Positions 45,898 through 58,429 of a stretch of DNA of 64,000 nucleotides are shown here, piece by piece. The translations under genes were made by a program, and so were the position numbers. Source of the stretch: Sambucus nigra. Its lineage: Eukaryota > Streptophyta > Magnoliopsida > Dipsacales > Adoxaceae. The notes under the pieces were generated by a model that saw nothing but the letters and a program-made list of their open reading frames with translations, was not told where the DNA came from and searched no databases. Each line of letters opens with the position of its first letter. Within the stretch, counting starts at the first letter, position 1. The stretch lies in contig OX422207.1 of assembly GCA_949130495.1 (NCBI GenBank), positions 708,074,456 through 708,138,455 of the forward strand. Reading direction: 5' to 3'.

Positions 45898-45976
45898 ACA
45901 CACTGACACATACAGTGTGTGCCACACACACTGACACACATAGTGTGTGTGGCACACACTGTATGTGTCAGTGTGT

Positions 45977-46010
<34 letters not shown>
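45861..46010. repeat. (GT)n/(AC)n long palindrome
   Basis: A (GT)n run (45861-45892) is followed by TATAACACACTGACACATAC, AGTGTGTGCCACACACA, a 13-base centre (45931-45943), and then the reverse complement of all of it, ending in an (AC)n run. The arms are 67-70 bp and nearly perfect. His/Thr/Val/Cys-rich open frames on both strands across it are artefacts. Confidence 0.92.
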
Positions 46011-46011
<1 letters not shown>

Positions 46012-46647
46012 TCATCTACTTTGCATTTCAAAAATAAAAAATAATTGTGAAACCAATTTATTGAAATTAACATGTTTAAGTGTTTCATAATGACAATTAA
46101 CTAGTGAGTAAAAAATATGTATTTAAATTAAACGAGATAATAACTTCCTTCTTTTAACATTTGTTCATATTATTTCCATACCTTTACACAATTTAATTTT
46201 ACGAGATAATACTAGAAGTTCTTAGTCTTCTTTGATGTTGGCACCCCATCGTCTTCACGAAATATCCGTGCCGTGTTCATGAAGTGTCCGTCTTTTTTTA
46301 AATGTCAAAGAAGTCTGACAAGTGACATAGAGTGTCCACGAAATGTCGTACAAGTATCGTAGTGTCTGGAGTGTTCTATACAAACACGTCACCTTTATAA
46401 TAGTGTTTGGGGTTCTTAGTAATTGGCACTAAGTTAATACCAAATATATTATATTTGAATACCATCCCCGCTTTTTCAAACCTAAAGGCCGCTTATTTGA
46501 ATTAGTCTCAATTTAAGCATTATTTTTTAATTGTTATGGCGACATATAAATACAATTTCTCAAAGTCACTGCTATGTGGTTATGAGCGATTTGTCCAAGT
46601 GACTTTGTGATAGCGTTATTCTTACAATATACTAGATGAGAAGATAA

Positions 46648-46927
46648 GGGACCGTTTAGTTGTGAAAAATAGTTTTCTATTTCAATTTTCATATTTTGTG
46701 TAATAATTTGACAAACTATGCCAATGGAAAAAGAATGAAAACTCATGAAAAATTATTTTTCAACTTAAATTAATTTGGAAATTATAAAATACATATTTTC
46801 TAGAATTGCTTAAGTTGAAAAATAATTTTTCACTCATCCTTCCTATCTTACTGACTCATTGGCAAAGATATAGATAAAAAAAGTGACAATAAAAAATAAA
46901 AAACACTTCTTCACAACTAAACCGCCC
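46648..46927. mobile_element. Tourist-like (PIF/Harbinger) MITE
   Basis: 280 bp. Left end GGGACCGTTTAGTTGTGAA, right end TTCACAACTAAACCGCCC. The inverted ends agree at about 16 of 18 positions. It is flanked by TAA on both sides (46645-46647 and 46928-46930), the 3-bp TAA/TTA duplication of PIF/Harbinger. An internal inverted repeat (GAAAAATTATTTTTCAACTTAA, then TTAAGTTGAAAAATAATTTTTC) allows further folding. No ORF. Confidence 0.88.
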
Positions 46928-46930
46928 TAA

Positions 46931-49900
46931 CATTTCCCTCAAATATCAATATTTATTTTCTACCTTCATAGAACAAATAAAAAAGAGTTATGCATATTAA
47001 TTTTTCATCCTTTTTTTAAAATATTGTGGGTCAAAGTGAAGGAAATGTTGGACACAAGCTAGACAACTCCGCATGAAGTTAAAAAGCATTGCATTAGGTT
47101 AGGACGATGGAAAATCTCCATACTAAATATAGAAAAATAAATATTCTGTATAAAAGAGACAATAGTAAAACGTCATGGTGACTTGAAAGTAAAATGTACT
47201 TCTATATTTTTATTTTATTTTTTGGTAGACAGGGAACAGAAGAAATTAAGGGGGTTACATAAAGTAAAACATAAGCCGTAGAGGCAACAAAGAGAACAAA
47301 AACAACAAAGCAAGTGCTAGCGGTCATCGCTTCTATATTTATGTTCGGAAATTTACATCATCAGCTGAGGGTAGGTTTCTGTTCTTGTTGTGGAATTGTT
47401 TGTCTGTTATGTGTAGGAAGATGTCATCTCATTTCAGGCCGCCGAACTGGAACGGGCATGTGCTTCTAAGACCTGACTAAGCACTTTTCTACAATTTTGA
47501 CTATTAACTGCGCACAGTCTAGTCGTACATTGTCACTAAAATATGCCCTGCATGGCAGAAACTTGAACGGGTTTCTTTATTCCAGGTGTTGAATTATAGG
47601 ATTTACTGGTTGGTAACTCGCGCATTGCACGGGTTATAGGTCCATGAACATATATCCTAATTATTGTTTTTAATAATAAAAACAAATAAGGATTGACAAA
47701 CATAAATTTAAGTGGATACAAGATTAGAAGTTACACTTAACTCCGTCCATATCAAAAAGAATAAATGAACATTATCAGTTATAACAAAAAGGACTAAAAA
47801 AGTTAGTACATAATTCATCTCCTAGTTACACCAAAAAAATCTAAAAATCTAAAAATCTAAAATAAAATTTTAAAATTTACTGTTTAATCTTAGCTTGCAA
47901 TCAAGGGGGATTCAGGATTACTTCAAGGGATGGGCTAACAACAATTAAAGTTCATGTAAAAAAAACAAGAAAAAAGTCATGACAAAGCTTAATTGAATGA
48001 TAGAAATCATTCACAATTAAATAAATTAGTTTTACCAAAATTGTTCTCCATAATCTTTAAATATTCACATTTATTGATTACAAAAAAATCTATCGAAATT
48101 TTGCTTGACTAGTCTTTAACGATTCAAATTTATCGATCATGAAGTCTAAATCAATACCGAAAGTAAGGTCCTTGTCGTGACGTGTTGACCCGAAACACGG
48201 TCCAAAAATAAGAATTATCACCCATAATTAGAATGTACAAGATAAAATCACACACTAAAATTCAACAAATAATTTAAATAAAAATTATTCATTAACTTAA
48301 TCGTCAATAGATTGATAAACAATTAAATCCAACAAATAAAATGAGAATCATAAATGTGAATATACCTAAAAAATCAAACCCAAAAATTCTAATATTTCAA
48401 AAATATATATCTTCCTAAATCAAATAATCAATCAATTAATCAAATGCATATCAATTAATTAATATCATATTGTGATACTTTAAAGAAAGGTCCACTAATC
48501 TAATCTTGAAAGAAAAAAAATTAAGAAAGAAATGCACAAAAAGGGGAAAAAACGTTAGCAAATAAACAAAAAAAGTGATACAGAAATTATATACATGAGT
48601 AGTGTCGTAGAGGTTAACGGTAGGGACCCTTTGCTAATATCAGGTAAGGGGAGGTATTGTTAGTGAATTGTTTGGTCAGAGGCAAAGGTTAAGGGTATTG
48701 AATCTTTGATTTGATATGCATACTTTTTTTTGTTGAAAAAGTCAACATGACTACATAACATAATTGAACTGCACGTGTTTTTGTGGGACAGTTATACCGT
48801 GTATTTGTTTTCTTTGTTTGGATCCTTTTAAAACCGTTGGATGGTAAAACGAATTGGGCTGGACTCTTTCAAAATTTAGGTTGGGCTACTTTTATATTTT
48901 CAGCCTGGGTTTCTAAAAGCTATTATAATGTATTTTTTTGGGCTGTGTTGTAGCCCTGCGCAACCCAGGCTTAGATTCGCCCATGATTGCAATATTGTGG
49001 GAAATGATTCTTAGACCAACATATAGAAGTGTGTTAAGAGAAACAATGTTCTTATGTGGATCTTTGACAACCTACAACCGTGTTACTGAAATTTGTACCC
49101 CCTCTGCTTGATATAATGAATAGTATCTTGATAATCTTCAGCCCAATGAAAACCTCATGAACTGGATAATGGTATAATTAATTATAGATTTTATATTCAG
49201 CAAACAAGCAACATGCAACAGGCGACGACATGTTTTACTGGTCCAACAAAATACAAATATTAATTATGATTATACTTAAAAATTTATGATAAGAAGAAAT
49301 CACGCCCTACATGATCAACAAACTTATCACTAATTGTACAAAATATATTTTCACTAATAGAAAAAATGAGGGTACAAATCATATCGAATGAACATGTTTC
49401 CCGATTTTGTTTTGGCATTGAGGGTAATAATTTCATATGGACAATAGTTTATACCATTTTTTTTACCACATGCATTCTTTATAAACTCTCTTTAGTCTAA
49501 CCCATATCCACATTTTATCTCATCCAATCAAAATGATTCTTCTCTAATTGTATTGTGTGTTTCATTGCACACAAAACATCACAACTTTTCACCATTTATG
49601 AATTTGGGTCCTCTAGCAATAGTGATCAGGCGAAACTAATTGTTCTTTCAACGACAGTTTAAAAAATGCAAATATGTTGAGGGAAAAATGTTCTAAAATT
49701 TGATTTAATGACACAGATATATCATTAGAGGAAAAGAACAAAAGGGTTAGAGAGTTATATATTATTAATGAAAAATGTAAATATAATATAGAATATTAAA
49801 TGAGTATATTAGAGTTATATATTATTAATGAAAAATTTAATGGCATTAAAAAGAAATTCATGCAAAAAAAAAAAGCTATTAGGTTTTTGCCCCAATTCTC

Positions 49901-51100
49901 TAATATTTGAGACTTTAGATTACCTCTAAAAGAAAATATGCATGAGGGAGTTTTGATGGAGAATTAAAATGGGTTTGCATGTCCTTGAAAGTCTTGAAAA
50001 AAGCGCTACAAAGTTTTGGACGTTATTGGTGTGAAAATCACTTAGGCTTTGATTTGTTGATTTGATTAAGATAATATCATCTAAATTAAACAATTTTTAC
50101 ACCTAAGGATACTTTTGATATTCATTAATTAATAGTACACGTATTCATCATGCACATATGATTGATTGAGTTTATTTACCTATCGAATCTGTTCACACCC
50201 ATTCATTCCATTTCCATGACTTGGTTGTTTTAGTTAAATCCATTGTGTGATTTTTGTAACATTATTTTTTCTTTGAAAAATATTGAAAAATCAAAAGTAG
50301 TTTGGGGATTTCTTTGAGATACTCCTTTGCATGCGCGTAGTTTGATTCATATTTGCCATGCATTTTTATCGTGACACTACATGTTTTAGTTTGTTTCTTC
50401 TTATCTGTCTAATTGGGGACATCATAAAAAGGGGAAGAACAAATTATGATTTTATGGGGAGTTTTTGGAGTATGGGGGAGATTTGATTTATTAATGATTT
50501 GTTCTTATATCATTTCAAACTCTATATGTCACGAAGGTTTTTGCTTTATCTCATGTGTGTAGGTACAACAATTGAAGATCATTATGTTACACACCCTGAA
50601 GATAAAATTTTGGAGCTTTGAAATTTGAAGTTTAAGATTTTTGAAGAAAAGTTTGAGATCTTGCAAATTTATTCATGGGAGGGTAGATTTGTATAGGTCA
50701 TTTGGTATTTGATAATTCAGATGTTTTTATGTATGTACCAGGATAGACATAGGGGAAGATTTGTAAGAACATGATTTTATAATATTCGTCACAATTAAGT
50801 ATGTCGTATACCTCTACAAGTCATCGAAGAATTGAGAAGACTGCATCTACAAAGACGAATCCGAATTTCAAGTTGTCTTCAACATTCAAGCCCAACAATA
50901 TGAACTTTGGTAAGATAATGTTTAAAGTTTCATTTACATTTCATATTAAGAGTGTTGGGATATTTTTTTAAAAGAGGATTTGAAAAAGCTTTTATATAAA
51001 AATATTTTCAGAAATGCTTTTTTTTATAAAAAGATTGTTAACTATTTTGAAAAAATGTGTTTTGAAATGTTTTGAGGAAATTTTCTAAGGTAATAAGCAT
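46931..51100. other. Gene-free AT-rich sequence
   Basis: No coding motifs or terminal repeats that I can support. The GC-rich phrase CTCGCGCATTGCACGGGTTA at 47617-47636 is of a kind found at the ends of several plant repeats, but no partner was found. TATTATTAATGAAAAATxTAA is duplicated at 49760-49845. Confidence 0.45.
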
Positions 51101-51121
51101 ACCTCAGTTTTGACGCTCAGG

Positions 51122-51229
51122 TCGTTCAAGCGAGTTCACCATCTCGTTAGAGCGACATTGAGATGTCACACGATATCGTTTGAATGACATGCATATCTCG
51201 TTCGAGAGAAATGGAATTCGTTCGAGCGA
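51122..51229. repeat. Array of five TCGTTCGAGCGA-like near-palindromes
   Basis: Copies at 51122, 51144, 51176, 51198 and 51218 (12 bp each). They are TCGTTCAAGCGA, TCGTTAGAGCGA, TCGTTTGAATGA, TCGTTCGAGAGA and TCGTTCGAGCGA. They stand 50-160 bp upstream of a TATA-like box (TCTATATAAAGG, about 51284). Confidence 0.85.
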
Positions 51230-51900
51230 CGTGACTTTTTGGATGATACACTGACTTCATGCTTATCCTTTGACCGACTTAATTGTTCTATATAAAGGAT
51301 ATCAGCCATTTTCTTTTGATGTGGAGAAAACAGTTTGAAACTTTTCTTTGGTTTGTTTATCTGCCCAGATTTTATCTCGATGACACCTTTTGACAAAAAG
51401 GTTTTTCTCCAACATTTTAAGGGTTCAAATATTTTGTTTTTAATTAAAAAAATCCCAATTATTTTTATTTGAATTGTTTTCTAGAACTAAAGAACTTGTT
51501 TTACTGCTTGTTCATTCTTTGTGGGGAGAGTTCTACAATCGACAACCGCGTGTTATTATGGAGGGAGCGTTTGTGAAGATTTTAGACTACGTGTCTGGAC
51601 TGCGCGTCCTGGTGGTATAGCTGCGTGTTAACCATTGTTGATTTATTTCTAGCCGTTTATTTGAAGGTTTGACGAAGACACCGTGCGTTACTCATGTGGG
51701 CGAAAGCAAGATGGTATGTAAGTCAATGGTCTTGTAAACTTGTCAGAGTTCTAAAAATAAAAGGTTTTGCCCTTCGGGGATTTTTACTCAAATTTTGTGT
51801 CGTATGCTATATCTTATTTGGTTTGATACGTAGTTGCATTTTTAGAGGCTAAATTAATTTGGTTTAAAAATAAACTCTAATTAAATAAGGTTAAATTGGA
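51230..51900 (+). other. Possible LTR promoter and leader
   Basis: TCTATATAAAGG at about 51284-51295 is followed by a leader-like stretch, the GC-richer segment 51540-51720 (TATGGAGGGAGCG, CTGCGCGTCCTGGTGG), and ATAAAAGG/AATAAA-like sites at about 51757. This order, palindrome array then TATA then leader then polyadenylation-like sites, suggests an LTR. No primer-binding site or end was identified. Confidence 0.3.
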
Positions 51901-54380
51901 ATCTTGTGAATTAATTTAAATCGGTATCACACAGCGTCACATTTTACAAACTAACAAACGAAAAAATACTCATAACTAAATCAATATGTGAAATATTGCA
52001 GAATGAATGCACACTAAATCAGTGATTCCTCTTGAAAGCACACTAGCAATTGACTAATTCAGAAAATAATAGGCTTCTTTGTAATCTGTTTTGTTCCAAA
52101 AAATATTGCTTAATATAAACCCAACTTGATGAATACTCGCAACAATATCCATTTTGATAAAAATCATTACTGGTTTTGTACAAATCCCAACCTATATAAA
52201 TTCATAATTAGTATTTATAGTATTCAGCTTACATTTTGGCCAATTTTTCATGTCCTTGAGAATAAATTTAAAACCAAAAGCACTTAGAAATCTTTCATGA
52301 CACAATTTTGCAACATACGGGTGGTTTGTGTTGAAGATTCCAATGAACAAACATTTTCTACAATCACACCATGTCCTGCTCTTTGGATTTTCCCCACTTT
52401 AAATTGTAAAATACAAGAGCGATTATAATTTCCTCTGTTACACTGCACAAAATATTAACTAATTTTTTTGCCCATTTGAAGATATGAAAGTGGAGATTAA
52501 AAGTTCCATCGCATAACATCACAACACATATAGCAACAAGAGTAATATTATAACCTTATTTCTTTTGGGGATAGATTATCATTGTGTTATTTATTCTTTG
52601 ACTTTCATTTGTTCATTATAATGAACTTTGACACATCAATTTATTTATTTGGGTACACTGTCTTCATTCAATATCGACTAAGCAAATATTTTCTAGTGAG
52701 TATAGAGGAATGATATTCATAGAAATAAAAGTGAACTAAAATATAAAGCCTAAAAAATATCCAACCCCTTTCCTTTCAACCAAAAGCTTTCCTTTCAACT
52801 AAAACAAAGCTACGGTAAAGATGAATAAAATCGACTAAATAATAAAGTAATTAAAAAATAACAAAATTAAATTTTCGGATTTTCCATCGTTCACCAAAGC
52901 AACAGAGACCAATATAACAAAAATAATAAATAAATTGTACAATACATATTTGACTATCTGGTTAGGAGTAAAAAAAGGAAGGAACTTGTAGAAGTAATCA
53001 AACATCTCCACTGATGATGCAAAGCTCTTTGGACGACGCTAAAAGACAAATTAAAGATGAGAAAAACAAATTGAAGTTACAAAATAATGAAATATGTAGA
53101 ACAATACCTAGGCCATACGAAGAGGAAGATTACGTAAAATTGGACCCTGTGAGCAAAGAAATAGAAAGATGTAAAAGTTTAGGAGTTTTTCGATTTGAGT
53201 ATTGTGGGTTTCTCATGTTTTGGGGGTATTTATGGAAGATTTATGGGAGTCAAAGAGGCAAAGAAGATGAGAAAATGTAAAAAATGTGTAGAGGAATGGA
53301 CAAGAGGTTTGTCTTGAAAGAGGAAGAAGAAGGAATAGTGTGTTGATTAAATGTATGAGAAGGTATAAAGTTGGAGAGGTAGAGACGACATAAGGGTTTC
53401 CAATTTTTGTTGGATTTAAGGTTTGATTGACACGCGGACAACTTCAAACAAAAGGAGTATCTATATTGTGTAGTGCATTTTATATTAGTATATAGATATA
53501 TAGATATATTATTATTTACTACTCAAATTTTTATAAATAAACATCACTCACAAATAAGGTACTCGCCACTCATGGTTTTTTTATCGATCCAAAATATTGC
53601 GTAATATAACATGATAATATTTTGTACTTTGATTTTCACACAAATAGAACTGCAACACATTAAGTACAAATAATATTCGGTAAAAAAAATACGAAATATA
53701 TTACTAAAATGTTTTACCACATTTCTTCATTTTTTTAAACATACTTCAACAATGATAAGTTATAACCCTTTGCGCCGCAAGACAAATGACATGGAAGATA
53801 TTTGGAGTAAGCAAGGTAGTCTTGGATCATTTTATGTTACAACATTTCTCAATACTTAGAAGATAGTTTTCAAAGCATAGTCCATGAATATAAGTGGGAT
53901 GATATTTCCCACTGCTATAATATTCTTCAAAATATATGGATCAACATATATTATTAAATTTATGTACCAAATAATATTTCAAAAATGGATTTGTCTTACT
54001 AATAAACATTCTAATCTCTTTTGGTTTATTAACTTTCTTAAGTTAGTTCATGTAGTATTAGTAAATTTTGGGATTTACACGATATATCTTTTATTTCCCC
54101 TTATTTAGAATTTACGTACTTGAGTCTAAATATATCTTTCTCCTCATCCAAAATGAAGTTATTGGTGGGTTGTACACCACCTCAAAAAACACTATAAATT
54201 TATTAGTAGTTATTCTCATACTAAAATGAACACCAAATTCAACACACTTTAGAGTATTCACAATGGTGGATGCTTGTGAAAGGTTAGTTTACAAACTGAA
54301 AAGAAGGTTTACCTTTCCTGGAAGTAAGATTTCACAAGGGTGGAATATAAATTTTTTATCTAAAGTTCAAACAAAGATCA
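51901..54380. other. Gene-free AT-rich sequence
   Basis: Nothing recognised. The 88-codon frame at 53014-53280 is Lys/Glu-rich with no motif and stands alone. Confidence 0.5.
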
Positions 54381-54560
54381 CTTGTTCGTAGGAAAAAAAT
54401 ACAACACTTCTTACGAATAACATTTGTTCGTAGGAAATGTTACGAACAAATGTTGTTCGTAGAAACACAAATATGTAATAAAAGTTAATCATTTATATTT
54501 GATACGAGTTCCTATGAAGTTTTGAAGTTCGTAGGCATTATTACAAACAATTGAACTTGT
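54381..54560. repeat. TTCGTA/TACGAA palindrome cluster
   Basis: At least five copies of TTGTTCGTAG(G) or its inverse lie in 180 bp. 54421-54452 is a perfect palindrome with 12-bp arms (CATTTGTTCGTA / TACGAACAAATG) and an 8-base loop. The layout is like a CACTA subterminal region, but no CACTA terminus was found next to it. Confidence 0.75.
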
Positions 54561-55086
54561 AGAAAATATTTGCAAATTCAGTAGTCATTCAAAAAATTTA
54601 CAAAATGACTACCTTTCCTCTTATATATTTTTTTTCCTTTTGCTACACTACTGCAGACCCCTAAATTTGTAAATTTAGCATTTCTTCCGTCCATTACCAC
54701 CACCATTGTGGATGCTATTAGGCCACCTAATAATAACACACTTAAGTTTGAGACATGGGTATTAAAAAAATGTTAATGGGACAAAATTTTAGCACCAATC
54801 TTCTTGTTGATTGGAATGGTTTAAGACAATACTAAAATAGAGAGTGTTGTTGTGGAAGTCAATTTCATTCGAATGATTACATCATATCTCTTTATTTGAA
54901 TCTATGTTTGTACCACTTGAGTAAATGACTTGGGGGACAAATTTTCTTTTGCATATCATATAATTTTCCAAGTGGTGCTCCTTGATATCATTGATGTTTC
55001 AGTAGGAAATCTTACTTTTTGGCGAGTTTTTTAAGGAATGAGATGAGAGAAAAATGTATTTGCAAGTGCTTAATATGGTGAGTTAT

Positions 55087-57595
55087 TGTAACACCCTATA
55101 TTTTTAAACCATTTTAAATTCCACGTGTGCACATAGTTTAATTAAATAGAGAAATAAGGTGACTTAAATAAATATTAATTAGAAGATAAAATGATTAATA
55201 TTTATGTGTACTCATGATCACTTGTGTGATAAGTTAATGCAACCACGTTAAATTATATAACGTTTGTAATATTAGTTCTCAAATTATGAAATCTTAATTC
55301 TCATTTTAATCCCTCCTAGAATATATAAATTCAAACATATTCAAAAGAAGGATTAAACTACTCTATAAAACCTAAAAAATTTCCAAAGTAACCTAGGATC
55401 ATTGAAATTTCAATAATTTCAAATTAGACACTCAAAACTTCAAACTATCAAAACATAACATATACATAACCCAAACGTTATATCAAATTGACCCTTTAGT
55501 CTTTAGTTAACTCAAAATTATAATCTCAGCCCCTGCAACTTTTTGAAGTAACAAAAATACCCATAAACCTTACCAAAATCATACTTTTCAAGCTATATGA
55601 GCATAAAACTTATTTACGACTAAGGACTAAAAATCAAATATTTGTCATTTACATAAATCCCCTTATCCACCCAAGCTTCCACATACGCACTAATGATAAA
55701 TATCACATGTTTGAACCATTCAAACATGTGAGGTTCAATTACCAAGCATTTTAACTCTCTAAAAATAGCTCAAATCCACCTCCAATTCGAACCAATCAAC
55801 TACCTTAATCAAACACTATAAAAATCCACGAGCTCAGCTATTAAAACTCACCTCATCAATAGATTTAAAAACCTGAATTTTATTTCAAAATAGGTAACCT
55901 ATCATTTTATGCATTTGAGTTAGTTCTACCAATTCTAAACGATTTTTGAGTTGTTATAATGCTTAAATACATCTTAACAGTAGAAACTTTACTTGTAAAA
56001 CAACCCCTCTGTGAAAAATATGAAAATTCCACCACTAAAGCTTGAGATTTAATGGTGAAATTCGATATAATACTCAAAAATCAGGTTTGAAACTATGAAT
56101 ATATTCATTAGAAACTTAGGAACTCTAGTGCAATTATCAAACTCACAAATTTTCACAACAAGCTTCAATTGATTGAAAGTGTTTTTTGAACAAGAAAACT
56201 CAAAATTTCAAATTCTCCTTCTATAATTCACCTCTCCTCCTGAAATTAAAATCAAATTACTCCTTAATATAGCAAAAACGAAACCATGTTCAGAAAAATC
56301 TTTGCCATATTCTCAAAAGCTACGAATATTAAATCAAAATTCGAAAAAAAACATAGTTATAGAACTCGATGTACACTGCACCTCGATTTATAAAACCTAT
56401 ATATTTGTATTCCTTATGAAATTTTAGGTGGAGTTTGTTAAGAAATCATCAAGAATGCTTTAGAAATAAAAGATATATCTTTGTTCAAAAATCTGAAAGT
56501 CTAAACTCAAAATCGAGAGAGTGAATATGAACTATTTGACCACAAACCATGACCACGCGCATGAGGGAGAGTAGCCAATCAAAATTTTTTGAAATTTTTT
56601 CTGATGTTTTATTTTATGTTACTGGTCAAACATGTATAAGGTAAGGTTGTGTTTGTTCAAGCCTAGCCAAAGTTATGAAAAAAAAGAGATTTTAGGATTG
56701 CAATATTTTTCTTAAATTAAAATTTGACCACTCCTGCATTTTTCAACTTAGGAATTTGAACCTTAAACTTTGTCTATAGGTACTTTAAAATATTTAAGTC
56801 AAAAAGTATTGACACCAAAGTTCAAATTTGATCTTAAGTTCAAGATTTTAAATTCCACAGTTATTTACAGTTAAACCCATGAAACTTTAAAAGATACATT
56901 TTTGTGTATAAACTGACCAAAACTGAACCCAATTCCAACATATACTTATTCACCCAAACATTGTAGATAGATAAGGTAGTACCAGCTCCTCCAAATATCC
57001 TCTTTTGATCCATAAGCAGTTCAAAACACAGAGCAGGTAGGTTCTTTTACCTATTTAATAGTAAATTTTCGTATTTTCTTAACTGATATTGATATCATTC
57101 AATTATAGCCAAATTCTATTCCATGTATGTGTAGAAATTACCATACTCATATGTTATTATATCACTCATTGTTTTACTTATGATTATCGGATCAAATTTT
57201 ACCTTTTTGATCACATAACGGATATTAAAACAATTTATTGTAACGATTCAGTTCACCCTACACTTCTGTGCAATATTATTTATTTTAAAAGAATCAGTAA
57301 TAACTAGGGAGTAGAATGTTGTGTTATCCCACATAATATTTCTACCTGGCCTATGGTCTCCGATGTTGAGAGTAAAATTTACTGTTACATACGCATGAGT
57401 ATCACTTTAATTGTGTGTCTAACCAGTTTTTATTCAAAAGTTTTGGATTATTTATTATTTGATTTTACTGATGGCTTATTTAATTCGATACCCTTTAGTG
57501 AACTAGTAAGTATGGAATTATCAGATAAGAAGCCCTTGACTTTCTTTATAGTAAACTGGTAAGTAGTTCAAACCCCTTGATTTAATGTTATTACA
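55087..57595 (+). mobile_element. Probable Del-like LTR, limits uncertain
   Basis: It starts TGTAACACCCTATATTTTT, the usual Del/Tekay LTR beginning. A TATA-like box (CACTATAAAAATCC) lies at about 55816. A run of sequence without coding capacity continues to a possible end AATGTTATTACA at 57595. The flanks GTTAT and AGGAA do not match, so the right limit, and whether this is a complete solo LTR, are unproven. Confidence 0.4.
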
Positions 57596-57633
57596 AGGAA
57601 CATTTCCATTTGAAAAAAACTAAATTCTATGTG

Positions 57634-58290
57634 TGATGATACGAGAAATCGGCCATAAGACCTTCTCATACCAGCAGGTCAAGAGTGATGTGTGTGTTAA
57701 ACAAGTAAAGCAAGCAAACAGAAAGAAGACAAGGTATAGAGTGGTCCAGCCTCTAAAATAGGCCTACGTCCACTGTGTTGCTTCGTTCTCATTATGTACG
57801 TTGCATTGTACAATATAATCATGCCTATAGAGGCGTACAAGTGCAAGAATAAAAGGAGAGTTCATGACAGTATTGGAGATTCCGGTGAGCCCGTGAGCTG
57901 TCTGTGATGCAGATTCTAGGCCTCCAAAGCTTATGTTGAGGTGATGTAGAGACAATCTGTGTCGTAGTGCCTCAGGTGTGTGTGGAACCGATCTGATACC
58001 ATCCCTCTTCTAGGTGAGGGTCCTCTATTTATGAGGAAATGTGTTGAGTCAGATGCCCTGAGCACGTGGCGTATACCGAGTTTGCGGCAGTTGTGGATAA
58101 AGGGGGGTGCGTCCTGGAAGGCAAGCAGTGTTGCAAACTGGAGGGCCGCGTACCCTAAGGTGGATGCCGCGGCCTATGATGAAGAGGACAGCATCCTAAG
58201 TGAGATCTGGCCGCGCCCTGAGTGAGGTTAGGTCGCGCCCTGTGTGAGAGAATATATCCGTGGCAGGGTGCTATATTTGTACTATCATCA
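57634..58290 (-). repeat. 3' LTR of the second Tat element
   Basis: Plus-strand ends are TGATGATACGAG and ACTATCATCA, giving 8-bp inverted ends TGATGATA/TATCATCA. Length is 657 bp. CCGCGG or derivatives (CCGCGC, TCGCGC, CCGCGT) occur at 58146-58240. A TCATAAATAG box on the minus strand (about 58034-58025) is a possible sense promoter. The other LTR lies outside the window. Confidence 0.75.
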
Positions 58291-58303
58291 AGCCCCCAAT
58301 CTG
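58291..58303 (-). other. Polypurine tract
   Basis: On the minus strand CAGATTGGGGGCT lies directly before the LTR start TGATGATAG. G-rich tracts at this place prime plus-strand DNA synthesis. Confidence 0.6.
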
Positions 58304-58392
58304 TAGTGCCAAGGGAGATCAATTGGGACTGCGGCTAAGTAGTCTAGGTGCCGCGGCACTATCAAAGAGACGATTCGTCTTCCGTGCTCCCT

Positions 58393-58400
58393 TATATAAA
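58393..58400 (+). promoter_or_regulatory. TATA box of the antisense gene
   Basis: TATATAAA in CCCTTATATAAATTTTTTC, about 100 bp inside the polypurine tract. It is followed by a CT-rich leader (AACTCTTCACTTTCTTTC) and an exon ending CAG/GTGATT. Its position and direction correspond to TATAAATA at 22280 in the first Tat element. Confidence 0.5.
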
Positions 58401-58429
58401 TTTTTTCTGGCCGTGGACTTCATTACGTT

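Noticed and set aside
45752..46088. His/Thr and Val/Cys-rich frames on both strands
   Set aside because: They are produced by the (GT)n/(AC)n palindrome.
47590..48990. Helitron or MITE end around CTCGCGCATTGCACGGGTTA
   Set aside because: The phrase looks like known plant repeat termini, but no TC/CTRR ends, hairpin, inverted partner or duplication could be found.
53014..53280. 88-codon Lys/Glu-rich frame
   Set aside because: Isolated, no conserved motif, no promoter or splice context.
54646..54660. CACTA terminus in CACTACTGCAGACC
   Set aside because: No inverse end or subterminal repeats to its right, and the TTCGTA palindromes lie on the wrong side.
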